Positions 26,808 through 35,965 of a stretch of DNA of 64,000 bases are shown piece by piece. The notes below the pieces were generated by a model. It did not search any database. It saw nothing but the letters and a program-made list of their open reading frames with translations, and was not told the origin of the DNA. The stretch is from an uncultured Lachnospiraceae bacterium. Lineage in GTDB: Bacteria > Bacillota > Clostridia > Lachnospirales > Lachnospiraceae. The stretch lies in the NCBI GenBank assembly GCA_910585345.1, contig CAJUDS010000002.1, positions 186,001 to 250,000 on the forward strand. Reading direction: 5' to 3'. The first letter of the stretch is position 1. Each line of letters starts with the position of its first letter. A program made the position numbers and the translations under genes.

Positions 26808-28661
26808 TCAGGACTTCGGCGTATAAGTGGGAACGATCTCCTTCACAAGCTCCCGCACATCCGTCCGTTCGTCCTCCACCGCCTCCTTTAATCCTTTCAA
26901 CTGCACAAAAAATTTCCGTTCGTCAAATTCGATCGGTTTTCCGATATGAATCAGTTTATTTTCCGTATCCTTCATTCCTTCTTCATTCATCAGCAGTTCT
27001 TCATACAGCTTTTCACCCGGACGCAGACCTGTAAATTCGATGCGGATATCATCATCAACTTTATAGCCCGAAAGGCGGATCAGATTCCTGGCTAAGTCCA
27101 GTATTTTCACAGGCTCGCCCATATCCAGGATAAAGATCTCCCCGCCCTTTGCATAAGCGCCCGCCTGCAGCACAAGAGACACCGCTTCGGGAATTGTCAT
27201 AAAATAACGGATAATGTCGGGGTGTGTCACTGTCACAGGTCCGCCCGCCTCAATCTGTTTGCGGAACAGAGGGATCACGCTGCCATTACTGCCCAGCACA
27301 TTGCCGAACCGCACCGCCACAAATTCTGTCTCATAATATTTATTAAACGTCTGTATAATCATTTCACAGATTCGTTTGGAAGCGCCCATGACATTCGTCG
27401 GGTTCACCGCCTTATCGGTCGAAATCATGACAAATTTCTTCACGCCGTTCATAGCCGCCGCCTGCGCCGTCTTCCATGTGCCGAATACATTATTTTTAAT
27501 CGCCTCGTCAGGGCTTACTTCCATCAGGGGCACGTGTTTATGCGCCGCTGCATGATAGACAATATCCGGGCGGTACTCTTCAAAAATACGGTTCATCCGC
27601 TTGGTATTTCTTACCGAGCCGATCAGCACCAGCATATCCAGCCCGGGGTATTTGAGCAGCAGTTCCTGCTGTATTTCATAGGCATTGTTTTCATAAATAT
27701 CCAGAATAATGAGCTTTCCCGGCTGATGGGAAGCGATCTGGCGGCACAACTCGCTGCCGATCGAACCACCTCCGCCTGTGACAAGCACTGTCTTGTCCTT
27801 CACATAACCCAGAATAGAATCGAGGTCAACTTTAATGGGGTCTCTGCCAAGCAAATCTTCCACATCCACATCCCGCAGTTTGCTCACGTCCACTTCCCCG
27901 TTCACAAGCTGGTACATACCAGGCAGCGTACGCAGTTTGCAGTTTGTCTGTCCGGCGATTTCCACGATCTCGCGGATGGTCCTGCGGCCCGCGGAAGGAA
28001 TGGCAATGATAATCTCGTCGATACCAAACAGTGCCGCATTTTCAACAATTTTATCCCTGCCGCCCACAACCTTGATACCCTGTATAAATCTCCCATGTTT
28101 ATGCGGGTCGTCATCGATAATGGCTTTGATGCGCATGGTACTGAAGTAGCTGGAATTGATCTCTTTTATAATCGTGTTTCCCGCATCTCCTGCACCTACA
28201 ATCATGACGGAAATGCTGTTGTTTTTATTATGCCGTCTGCGCCTCTTCTCCCGTGCAAAACGATAGGCAAACCGGCTCATCATCGTCGCCCCCACGAGAA
28301 GAAAAGCATTGAAGAAATAATAGCTTTTGGGCACGTCTCTGTCAAATACAAAAAGCGTGACGCCCTGCAGCGCGGCGCTGGCAAAAGATGCAACTACGAT
28401 ATTCTGCATCTCGCTCACTCCCGCATAAGCCCATAAGCTGTGATACAACCTGAAAAAGTAGAAAAGCAGCAATGTGATCAGGATGCTGACCGGAAGATGT
28501 TCCCACACGGCATCGATAAAGTATCCCGGTATATCATCCAGCCGGAATTCAAACCGCAGCAGCAGTGCCAGAAAATTGCTGCAGCATACCGCAATAATAT
28601 CATAGGCAACCAAAAACGCCCTTCTTGTAACCAGTTTATAATTCAGTTCTATCTTTTTCAT
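26808..28661 (-). CDS. pglF: UDP-GlcNAc 4,6-dehydratase, PglF/CapD/EpsC-like membrane protein
   Basis: The protein has 617 residues. Four membrane helices cover about residues 10-125, a first nucleotide-binding domain follows (MIVGAGDAGNTIIKE), and the catalytic SDR domain starts at VLVTGGGGSIGSELCRQI. STDKAVNPTNVMGASKRIC has the Thr-Asp-Lys and MxxxK arrangement of PglF and WbpM, in which Met stands in place of the usual SDR Tyr. It converts UDP-GlcNAc to the 4-keto-6-deoxy sugar. The following gene is the PglE-like aminotransferase, completing the first two bacillosamine steps. Confidence 0.92.
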   Translation of the reverse strand: MKKIELNYKLVTRRAFLVAYDIIAVCCSNFLALLLRFEFRLDDIPGYFIDAVWEHLPVSILITLLLFYFFRLYHSLWAYAGVSEMQNIVVASFASAALQGVTLFVFDRDVPKSYYFFNAFLLVGATMMSRFAYRFAREKRRRRHNKNNSISVMIVGAGDAGNTIIKEINSSYFSTMRIKAIIDDDPHKHGRFIQGIKVVGGRDKIVENAALFGIDEIIIAIPSAGRRTIREIVEIAGQTNCKLRTLPGMYQLVNGEVDVSKLRDVDVEDLLGRDPIKVDLDSILGYVKDKTVLVTGGGGSIGSELCRQIASHQPGKLIILDIYENNAYEIQQELLLKYPGLDMLVLIGSVRNTKRMNRIFEEYRPDIVYHAAAHKHVPLMEVSPDEAIKNNVFGTWKTAQAAAMNGVKKFVMISTDKAVNPTNVMGASKRICEMIIQTFNKYYETEFVAVRFGNVLGSNGSVIPLFRKQIEAGGPVTVTHPDIIRYFMTIPEAVSLVLQAGAYAKGGEIFILDMGEPVKILDLARNLIRLSGYKVDDDIRIEFTGLRPGEKLYEELLMNEEGMKDTENKLIHIGKPIEFDERKFFVQLKGLKEAVEDERTDVRELVKEIVPTYTPKS

Positions 28662-28682
28662 AACCGTCCTTCTTCATAGCCA

Positions 28683-28726
28683 CGTCCTGCTGCGCCGTAG
28701 GTTTAATACCGCGCCGTCCTGCTGCG
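28683..28726 (-). repeat. Pair of 12-bp direct repeats in the gap before pglF
   Basis: The 12-base sequence CGTCCTGCTGCG (plus strand) occurs at 28683-28694 and again at 28715-28726, a 32-base period, in the 77-base gap between the ligase-like gene and pglF. Its spacing is three helical turns, so a regulator site is possible. A chance repeat is also possible; no clear promoter was found beside it. Confidence 0.35.
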
Positions 28727-28738
28727 GCTCTTTTGACT

Positions 28739-30619
28739 CTATGATGTCTGCCCTTTTTCATCCTGCCTGCCCACCAACGGCGTCAGCGCAATCAAAAATG
28801 CGAAGCCAACCGGAATGCTGGGATGAAAAATCCACTCCGTAACACCGGCAATCATAAAGGATATTATCACAACAACTGGATAAATGGCAAAATTTACCGC
28901 CCTGCAGCTGCGTTTATAATATACGATGCTGTACAACACCCCGCCTGTCACAACCAGAACAAACAAAATACCTATAGGAATCCCATGGTCGTATGCCACC
29001 TGCATATAAGAATTATGGGCATGATACAACGTAATATTCTCGTCTACATCCTCCACAAGCATAGAATCATGTCCGGTCATATTCAGGTGCGTATAATAAA
29101 TGCGGAACAAATCAAATCTGCCGTTGGAAATATCTCCTTCATCAGGATTATGGAACGTATAATCTTTCATTGTATAGATCTGTCCATCCCGCTCCTCCGC
29201 CGCAATTATATTGTCGTTGAAAATAATTTCCCCGTCTTCGCCGACGGTACGATCCCCCGGCCCGCTGACAGCGCCTGTAATTTCGGTCAGATTGATGTCA
29301 ACGCCAATCCATTTTTCCAGAAACGTCTCTCCAAGCTGGGCGATATTCATATATTTGCTGGAATCCATCTCTTCCTTTTTCATGATCCTGTCGCTGAACC
29401 ATTCGGCCCCGGTAATCCATACCGGCCTGCCGACAATAGCCGGACCGCACCGCGTCACCGTATAAATGACCGGAAATACAAGCAGCGCCGGACTCACCAC
29501 CAGCAATATTTTATACAGCATTCCTTTCAGACTGTCCCTGTAATAACAAAACTCTGCCAACAGAAAAGCGGCAACGGACAAAACCGCCACGGACAGCGCC
29601 GCCGTTCTGGACAGCGTCATAAATAAATAACTGCTGACCGCCCCCAGCGTAAGCCACTCAAAATAAATTTTGCGGAAGAAAATCACTCCCTTTTCCCTTG
29701 TCTTGGCAAGAATGCAGCTCACCGTACATGCAAAGACAAGCATCCAAAAAAGCCCTGCCGTAGCGACAGAGGAAAACCATCCCGGATATCTGATAAATTC
29801 AAAGCTATAATAAGGACGGAACAAAGCGGCCGTGCCAAACATCAGCCAGAATGCCAGAATACAACCATAACAGAAGTTTTTCAAAAAGCGGTTCATCTTC
29901 TCTGCATCAAACTGATAGAGATACAGACTCGTAAAAGGAACCGCTACGGAAAAAGGCCACGTCCTCGTATTGCGGAAAATGACCATGCCGGCAATAAATG
30001 AAAACACAAGCCAGCCATATGCCGAAATATGCGTGCAAATCTCCCTTCTGCGGATTCTGACCGCTAAGACGGACAGAAGCTTGATATAAATCCATACCAC
30101 CACTGCGCTGAGCACATACAAAACCAGCTCTTTGGCGTCTCTATGCTCCCGGAACGTTCCCGCAATCCATACCGCTGCCGCTGCCGTCTGTAAATAACCG
30201 ATCCATGCCTTCTGCAGCTCTTCCCTGCGGTACATGCATAAAAGAGCGATACCGAAAGCGGCGTTCATTACCCTGGTTGCAACGGAGTGTCCATATTCAC
30301 TGCCGGAATTATAATAATACAACGTCATCAGACAGATGCAGGCATAGCAGCAAATCTGTACCGCATCTATGCGGAAGGAAAGGCTTCTGCTTTGCTGCGC
30401 GATCTGCCGAAAAGAGATATGGTACATCCAGTAACTCATCGTCACGCCAAACAGGACGCAGGCTGCTGCATAAACGCCCTTGTCCCAGATGGTGCCCCCA
30501 AATACGCCCTGTACTACGGCAAAATAAAAAAATACTGCCACAAACAGCCAGATCAAGACACAGGCGGCTTTTTTTATTCTATTTTCTGTTTTCTCCTCCT
30601 GCCTCGTCAAACTGTTCAT
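28739..30619 (-). CDS. O-antigen ligase/polymerase family (Wzy_C/WaaL-like) membrane protein
   Basis: This 626-residue protein has about twelve predicted membrane helices and a large loop before YHAHNSYMQVAYDHGIPIG, the conserved His-containing motif of the Wzy_C ligase/polymerase family. The loop upstream contains a hydrophilic stretch of roughly 130 residues. It would join repeat units or move a finished glycan onto another carrier outside the membrane. The start overlaps the upstream gene by 41 bases, and GGGAAG lies before the ATG. No transporter of the Wzx type is nearby, so its glycan may be flipped by one of the ABC transporters. Confidence 0.82.
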   Translation of the reverse strand: MNSLTRQEEKTENRIKKAACVLIWLFVAVFFYFAVVQGVFGGTIWDKGVYAAACVLFGVTMSYWMYHISFRQIAQQSRSLSFRIDAVQICCYACICLMTLYYYNSGSEYGHSVATRVMNAAFGIALLCMYRREELQKAWIGYLQTAAAAVWIAGTFREHRDAKELVLYVLSAVVVWIYIKLLSVLAVRIRRREICTHISAYGWLVFSFIAGMVIFRNTRTWPFSVAVPFTSLYLYQFDAEKMNRFLKNFCYGCILAFWLMFGTAALFRPYYSFEFIRYPGWFSSVATAGLFWMLVFACTVSCILAKTREKGVIFFRKIYFEWLTLGAVSSYLFMTLSRTAALSVAVLSVAAFLLAEFCYYRDSLKGMLYKILLVVSPALLVFPVIYTVTRCGPAIVGRPVWITGAEWFSDRIMKKEEMDSSKYMNIAQLGETFLEKWIGVDINLTEITGAVSGPGDRTVGEDGEIIFNDNIIAAEERDGQIYTMKDYTFHNPDEGDISNGRFDLFRIYYTHLNMTGHDSMLVEDVDENITLYHAHNSYMQVAYDHGIPIGILFVLVVTGGVLYSIVYYKRSCRAVNFAIYPVVVIISFMIAGVTEWIFHPSIPVGFAFLIALTPLVGRQDEKGQTS

Positions 30620-31259
30620 TTTCTTCCCTGCCCATATGTCTGTGTTTGATCAAATCCGCCACGACAACGCCTATGAGTAGAATTAGACTGTCGTAAAATA
30701 GAATCTGTGGAATGGTTAACGGAATCTTATAAATATAGCGGATATTAGCCGATGCATCCTCTATCACAACCGGACCGTAATAAAAATGCTGGTTTTCCAA
30801 CGGACCGTTGCCGGAAAGGGACCGGTAATGCAGAACCGGAGGCATATCCCCAAAATCTTCACACTGTACGCTGACATAATACCGCGCTCCTGCCTTCAGC
30901 TTCAGGTTCACCACAATATCCGTCAGTTCGCCGTCCTTCATCTCGCTGATCTTTTGCGGATAACTGGCAAATTCCTGCAGACCTTCGTCAAAAAAATGCA
31001 GATACAGAGTGCCCTGATTGGCCTGTCCGTCCAGTTTACCGATGTCCACGCCAACCGATTTGATCTCGTCATACTGCGGGATAAATTCCTGGATCGCCGC
31101 CACTTCCCCGACTGGCCCTGTGTTCATACTATAATCTGCCGCTGTCCGCGATATCTTTTCATCCTTTATTACGCCTGCAGGCCAGATTAAAAGCCATCCG
31201 GCCGCCACGCAGAATAATATTACATACCTGTAAATCGGTTGTTTCGTTTTCCATGTCAT
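30579..31259 (-). CDS. Membrane-anchored extracytoplasmic protein of unknown function
   Basis: The 226-residue protein has an N-terminal helix (YVILFCVAAGWLLIWPAG), a beta-rich middle part of about 140 residues, and a second helix near the end (IPQILFYDSLILLIGVVVA), so the middle should face outside. The pattern GTLYLHFFDEGLQEF and LKAGARYYVSVQCEDFG looks like a carbohydrate-binding or jelly-roll-like sandwich, but I cannot name a family. It overlaps the GT39-like gene by four bases and the ligase-like gene by 41 bases, so it is probably a partner of one of these membrane enzymes. Confidence 0.65.
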   Translation of the reverse strand: MTWKTKQPIYRYVILFCVAAGWLLIWPAGVIKDEKISRTAADYSMNTGPVGEVAAIQEFIPQYDEIKSVGVDIGKLDGQANQGTLYLHFFDEGLQEFASYPQKISEMKDGELTDIVVNLKLKAGARYYVSVQCEDFGDMPPVLHYRSLSGNGPLENQHFYYGPVVIEDASANIRYIYKIPLTIPQILFYDSLILLIGVVVADLIKHRHMGREENEQFDEAGGENRK

Positions 31260-32656
31260 TTTCGCGTTATCTCATAAATTTTAAAATCATTGTGCTCAAT
31301 CCCATAGTTTCCCATAAATGTACGCTTCCAGCCATGCGCCGCCAGATATTCGTCTGTCGGCGCAGGCCAATAGATCGTATCCAAAAGCCAAATGGTATCG
31401 TGCCTGTCCGTGTCCAAATCTACGTCCTGCCACAATACTTTCTGCGAATCATCCCAGTAATAATCATAAATAAACTTATAGCTTTCATAATTATAAGCAA
31501 TGATATCATTTTCTCCTACATGCTCTTTGAGAAAATTCTCTGTCTCCTCCGTATGCGTCCATTCGTATTCGCGGTACACGGACTGCCCATAGTCCACCAG
31601 TCCCGCACAAAACAAAAACAAAAGCAGCGCGCAGTAAACCGCTCTGCCCGCATACCGTGACAGACTGACGGCCAGAAACAGCGCCACCAGTCCCATACAC
31701 GGCAAAAGGTAACGCACGATAAAAACCGGGCGCAGCAGAGCAGAAGCAGCAATGCCTGTCAGCGCAGTGCACACCGGTACCAGCACAAGCAGCAGTGCAT
31801 AAATCCCGGCCTTTTTCTCTCTTTGGGCAATCATGCAGAGTGCGCACACAATCCCCGTAAGCAGAAGCAGGACCCAGACTGCGCTCGTCCACGGAATATC
31901 CATGCCAAACAAAAACGGGAAAAATTCTTTTACCGTCTCTCCTGTGATCTCTTCAATCCAATAGTTCCGGGATACCCCTTTGACCTGCAGACGCATGTAA
32001 GGCATCCAGGGCGCGAACAAAAACAGCGAAGCCGCCACCGAGACAAGCCATTTTAGCAATTCTTTTTTCTTCGTAAACACAAGCGCAAGAAACAGAAAAC
32101 CATAAATCAGAATCGCAGAGACGAATGCAAAATAATGCGTGTACGCGCAGGCAGCAGAAGTCAGTATAACGCCCGCATAATAACGCCATTTTCCCTCTTC
32201 ATATGCTTCGTAAGACCACAATGCCATAAAGGTAACAAAAAAAATAGCCCAGGAATACATTCTGACCTGCACCGCATATTCCATTGTGCATGGAATCACA
32301 CCCAATAATAGATTGAATAAAAGCGCCGCATGAAATCCAAAACGCTTCCACACGATACCTGCCCCCCATGTCATGCATAACGCCATGGGAACGATCGATA
32401 CCACCTTCAGCGACAACAGACTGCTTCCAAAAACAAACGTAAAACACTTCGCTATCAGATAATAAAGCGGCGGATGCACATCGGAGGCGGTTCCATGCAG
32501 AATGCCTCTAAAATCAGACTGCAGCAGTTCGACCGTAAAGGCCTCGTCCGTCCATATGTTGTTGTTAAAGCAAAGCGAAATATACGCCAACATAAAAAAT
32601 AACGCAGAGACCGCCAGCATCCCTTTTTTCTGTTTTTGCGTGATTTTAATCTTCAT
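31256..32656 (-). CDS. GT39/PMT-like membrane glycosyltransferase (GT-C)
   Basis: The 466-residue protein has many membrane helices. The first outer loop reads NNNIWTDEAFTVELLQ, with the acidic pair of GT-C enzymes, and SDVHPPLYYLIAK follows, the signature of the ArnT/PMT (GT39) superfamily. Such proteins use polyprenyl-phosphate sugars at the outer face. The neighbour directly upstream is a GtrB/ArnC-like enzyme that would make the polyprenyl-phosphate donor, so the two probably work as a pair. The start overlaps that gene by 11 bases. Confidence 0.85.
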   Translation of the reverse strand: MKIKITQKQKKGMLAVSALFFMLAYISLCFNNNIWTDEAFTVELLQSDFRGILHGTASDVHPPLYYLIAKCFTFVFGSSLLSLKVVSIVPMALCMTWGAGIVWKRFGFHAALLFNLLLGVIPCTMEYAVQVRMYSWAIFFVTFMALWSYEAYEEGKWRYYAGVILTSAACAYTHYFAFVSAILIYGFLFLALVFTKKKELLKWLVSVAASLFLFAPWMPYMRLQVKGVSRNYWIEEITGETVKEFFPFLFGMDIPWTSAVWVLLLLTGIVCALCMIAQREKKAGIYALLLVLVPVCTALTGIAASALLRPVFIVRYLLPCMGLVALFLAVSLSRYAGRAVYCALLLFLFCAGLVDYGQSVYREYEWTHTEETENFLKEHVGENDIIAYNYESYKFIYDYYWDDSQKVLWQDVDLDTDRHDTIWLLDTIYWPAPTDEYLAAHGWKRTFMGNYGIEHNDFKIYEITRK

Positions 32657-33593
32657 CCTTATTTTCCTTTTGCCCGATCACTTCACGGATCACATATTGG
32701 GGAGAATTATTGAGACTGATATAAATCCTGCCCACATATTCGCCGATCAGTCCAAGCATCAGCATGATCATTCCTCCAATAAAGACAACCGCCGACATCA
32801 GAGAACTGAATCCAAGAGGAACGGCGGGATTCAGCAGACGTTTGACAATCGTATAAATACCATACAAAAAGCCGGAAACGGCGCAAAATACGCCTACCAG
32901 TGTGGCAAACCGCAGCGGTTGTATGGAAAATGCCGTAAAACCGTTAAACCACAGACCAAGCAGCGCTTTCATCGTATAACCGGAATGTCCTACTTCTCTC
33001 TGTCTGTGCCGCACATCCACATTGCCGATATTTTTCGTTGTCCGCAGCACCAGTCCGATCACATAAGGATAGCAGTTTTCATAACGGACGACCTCATCGA
33101 TCACAAACCGCCTTGCTGCAAAATAACTTGATATATAAAGCTCTCTCGGTTTCCCCAGCATAAAGCGGGTCATAATTTCGTTCACCCTGCTGCCAAAATT
33201 ACGAAATGCGGAATGCTGCTTATTGGAATAGCGGGCATATACCACATCTCTTCCCGCTTCAATCTCCGCCAGAAATTTCCCCGCATCCGCAGCAGGCGTC
33301 TGTCCGTCGTCGTCTAGGCAGAGCACGATATCCCCCGTCACATGCCGGAAGCCCGCCATCAATGCGGCATGCTGCCCAAAATTTCTTGCCAGAGAAATTG
33401 CCGTTATATTGTCATATTTTTCACATAATTCTCTGATTACCCGCAGCGTGCCGTCCGGAGAACAATCATTCACCAGCACAATCTCATGCGTGTACGCGGG
33501 CAGACCTTTCATCGCTGCGCGTATCTCTTCCACAACCTGCCGCAGTGTAAGTTCCGAACGATAACAGGGAATCACAAAACTGACTTTATCCAT
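32646..33593 (-). CDS. GtrB/ArnC-like polyprenyl-phosphate glycosyltransferase (GT2)
   Basis: The protein has 315 residues. FVIPCYRSELTLRQVVEEI and IVLVNDCSPDGTL start the GT-A fold, SLARNFGQHAALMAG follows, and LCLDDDGQTPAADAGKFL carries the metal-binding DDD. Two C-terminal membrane helices (about residues 225-300) complete the GtrB/ArnC architecture. It makes undecaprenyl-phosphate-linked sugars for outer-face GT-C enzymes. GGAGG precedes the ATG. It resembles the partial gene at the 64000 end. Confidence 0.9.
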   Translation of the reverse strand: MDKVSFVIPCYRSELTLRQVVEEIRAAMKGLPAYTHEIVLVNDCSPDGTLRVIRELCEKYDNITAISLARNFGQHAALMAGFRHVTGDIVLCLDDDGQTPAADAGKFLAEIEAGRDVVYARYSNKQHSAFRNFGSRVNEIMTRFMLGKPRELYISSYFAARRFVIDEVVRYENCYPYVIGLVLRTTKNIGNVDVRHRQREVGHSGYTMKALLGLWFNGFTAFSIQPLRFATLVGVFCAVSGFLYGIYTIVKRLLNPAVPLGFSSLMSAVVFIGGMIMLMLGLIGEYVGRIYISLNNSPQYVIREVIGQKENKDED

Positions 33594-34128
33594 GATAGCC
33601 CTCCTGCGGATTGATAATGCGCATTAAAATCAAGTCCTTATACACGCCGCGGATACAGACTTCGTCTTTTAAATAAGCCTCCTGCATAAACCCCGCCTTC
33701 TCATAGGCCTTCCTTGCAATCTCATTATCTGCAAGAACCCGCAGAAATATTTTATGCAGATGCAGCTTTTCAAATCCATATCTGGTAATCAGGCGAATAC
33801 TTTCGGAGCCAATCCCCCGCCCCTGCTGCAACTCTTCACCGATAAAAATACCAAACTCAGCCCGTCTGTGCGTCTGGTCGATATCCCGCAGATAGACACT
33901 TCCTACATCCATTGCCGCATCCAGACTGTAAATAATAAACTGCTCCACAATACCCGTTTCTACTTTTTTGCGAAGCCATTCCCTGTGACTTTCCGGTGTG
34001 AAAAGCGTCTGGTATATGAAATTCCTTCGTATATGGTCGCTGTTGCGCCAGCGGACGATATGATCCGTATCCGCATCCGTGATTGGCCGCAGCGCCACAT
34101 GTTCCCCTCTGATAATTTCCTGATTCAC
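33586..34128 (-). CDS. GNAT family N-acetyltransferase (RimJ/PseH-like)
   Basis: The protein has 180 residues from a GTG start at 34128, with AAGGA upstream; the reading frame continues farther upstream but without family similarity. HVALRPITDADTDHIVRWRN, GIFIGEELQQGRGIGSESI (acetyl-CoA loop) and ADNEIARKAYEKAGF are typical of the RimJ/PseH-like branch. It lies two genes after a WecE-type aminotransferase, so acetylation of a 4-amino-6-deoxy sugar is likely but unproven. PseH function for the Pse pathway seems to be covered by the fusion at 41995-43182. Confidence 0.8.
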   Translation of the reverse strand: MNQEIIRGEHVALRPITDADTDHIVRWRNSDHIRRNFIYQTLFTPESHREWLRKKVETGIVEQFIIYSLDAAMDVGSVYLRDIDQTHRRAEFGIFIGEELQQGRGIGSESIRLITRYGFEKLHLHKIFLRVLADNEIARKAYEKAGFMQEAYLKDEVCIRGVYKDLILMRIINPQEGYHG

Positions 34129-34189
34129 TTTTTTGATTCCTTGTCTGTTTTCTGTCTCCGTCCATCGTATCCGGCAGCCCCGCGCAGCA

Positions 34190-35965
34190 CTACTGCTTCG
34201 CTGCGGCGCCGACAATCTGAAATACGGTGAAGCATCCGCATCTGTCTGTTTCCTCTATCACAATCTCCGTCCCCTTCTGCCTGTAAAACGCAAGCAGAAA
34301 ATCGGGGCTTCTCTCCGGTTTCGTATGATCTGCCACAAAAAACGCATTCCCTGCAAGAAGCGCCGACTGCGCGCTTTCCAGTCCCGCCTGTTCTCTCTTC
34401 CTGGCGGCAAGGGGACTTTTCACACACCAGCCGCCCGCCAGATCAAAATTCCGGTAACCCGGCCCGGTATCGGAAAACATTTTTTCGGAATACGCCACTG
34501 AAGAGTAGACATCCAGATAGTAATAATTCTCCGGTCTTTTCCTACAATACTGCTTCCATGACTGCCACTGCACGTTTACCGCCTCCCGCTGCGCATATTG
34601 TCCCCTCACAGTCTGTACTTGAGAAAACGCCGTGCACAACAGTAATATCACATACAAAGATAGTATAGCTGATTTTTCTAATTTTTTCCACTGAAATACG
34701 GCCGCGCCGGACAGAAAATAGAACCCCAGCATTGTCAGCTCCATCAAATAGAGTGGATGCGTCACGCGCGCAACCATTCTGCCCCTGTATAGCAGAAACA
34801 GCCACAGAGCCGACCTGAGTCCAAACAGCAGCGTGATCTTTCCCAGAAGCAGCCGGTTTTTAGTGGCCAGCGCCGCTCTGATCAGAAAAAAGTAGGATGC
34901 GACTGCAAAAAGGTCAAAAATCAATTCCTCGCCATGCAAAAAACGGTATCCATAGGCATAGACGCTCTCGTATAGTCTTCTGAAAATCCCCATCCCCTGA
35001 TGCGATGCGGCATATTCCGCAATTTCATGCATCATCCCCGCGTCAATCGCATCATCCAGGTCAAAATTATAATTGTCCAGCAGCGTATACTGCGCCTCTG
35101 ACAATCCTATAGAATCATAAAACGCCCTGTGTTCCTCGTACGCAGGGATGCCATAAAAATCATATACCCTTGTCCTGTCATCGAAAAACTGCCGGAATGC
35201 ATTCCACTGCGCACTCCCATAGGCAGCTTTGTCTGCCGCCAGACCCGCCATCATCAGTATCCCTGTTGCCACAGCCAGCAGCGCATACCCTTTGACAGTC
35301 TGTATCGCCGCTTTGCTGACAGCCGTTTTCTTTTCCGTCTGATCCGCCTTCCACTGGTCCGCCACCCGCAGAAAGGCGGCCAGCGCCAGAAAAGGACAGA
35401 GCAGCAACAGCATTTCCGTCCGCAGAAAAAACGCCAGCACAATCAAACAGACCGTCACGATATGATACCGGTAAAACCGCGCCTCTCCCGGGGAGGGCCC
35501 CATACAGAGACGGACCAGCGCCCCGCAGGCCAGCAGACCCGCCGTCACCGTATACTGGACAAAAATCCATTCGTATAAAAAAAGAATGCCCGCCGCCGCC
35601 GTAATCAGGCACTGCGCCGTCAGCTTTCCTGTTTTGCTGCGTAAAGACGCGGATACGCTGTACACCACAATCCAAAGCGCTAAAAACTGACTGCCGCACA
35701 AAAATATTCCATACCAGGGAATCGCCGGAAGCAACCGGTAAAACAGACTAACCAGCCAGCCAAGCGGATATAGCATTTGAATAGTATGCCCATCCGGCGT
35801 ACCGGTATAAGCGCCGGATAAAATATCCTTCATCGCGCTGTCATCATTCAGGTCATAATAAAAATCAAAGCATATGGCCAGAATGACCCACAGACCGATC
35901 ACAAAAAGAGCGGCAAACCCTCTGTCTCTCCATTTCTCTTTTCCGGACAGCGCAGTCAGTCTCAT
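34190..35965 (-). CDS. Large polytopic membrane protein, GT-C-like, function unknown
   Basis: The protein has 591 residues from the ATG at 35965, which overlaps the WecE stop as ATGA; a 92-residue in-frame extension lies in the wecE gene and was rejected. About twelve hydrophobic helices are visible. The first outer loop, FYYDLNDDSAMKDILSG, is acidic, as in GT-C glycosyltransferases, and a soluble C-terminal part of about 90 residues follows. I do not recognise a named family. It probably acts on the flipped glycan that contains the WecE-derived sugar. Confidence 0.7.
   Translation of the reverse strand: MRLTALSGKEKWRDRGFAALFVIGLWVILAICFDFYYDLNDDSAMKDILSGAYTGTPDGHTIQMLYPLGWLVSLFYRLLPAIPWYGIFLCGSQFLALWIVVYSVSASLRSKTGKLTAQCLITAAAGILFLYEWIFVQYTVTAGLLACGALVRLCMGPSPGEARFYRYHIVTVCLIVLAFFLRTEMLLLLCPFLALAAFLRVADQWKADQTEKKTAVSKAAIQTVKGYALLAVATGILMMAGLAADKAAYGSAQWNAFRQFFDDRTRVYDFYGIPAYEEHRAFYDSIGLSEAQYTLLDNYNFDLDDAIDAGMMHEIAEYAASHQGMGIFRRLYESVYAYGYRFLHGEELIFDLFAVASYFFLIRAALATKNRLLLGKITLLFGLRSALWLFLLYRGRMVARVTHPLYLMELTMLGFYFLSGAAVFQWKKLEKSAILSLYVILLLCTAFSQVQTVRGQYAQREAVNVQWQSWKQYCRKRPENYYYLDVYSSVAYSEKMFSDTGPGYRNFDLAGGWCVKSPLAARKREQAGLESAQSALLAGNAFFVADHTKPERSPDFLLAFYRQKGTEIVIEETDRCGCFTVFQIVGAAAKQ

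Noticed and set aside
27222..28436. 404-residue plus-strand reading frame
   Set aside because: It lies wholly opposite pglF, has the His/Arg-rich composition of an antisense shadow frame and matches no family. The same applies to the other long plus-strand frames.
34129..34215. Upstream extension of the GNAT gene to 34215
   Set aside because: It would overlap the end of the membrane protein gene and has no family similarity; the GTG at 34128 has a proper AAGGA site.
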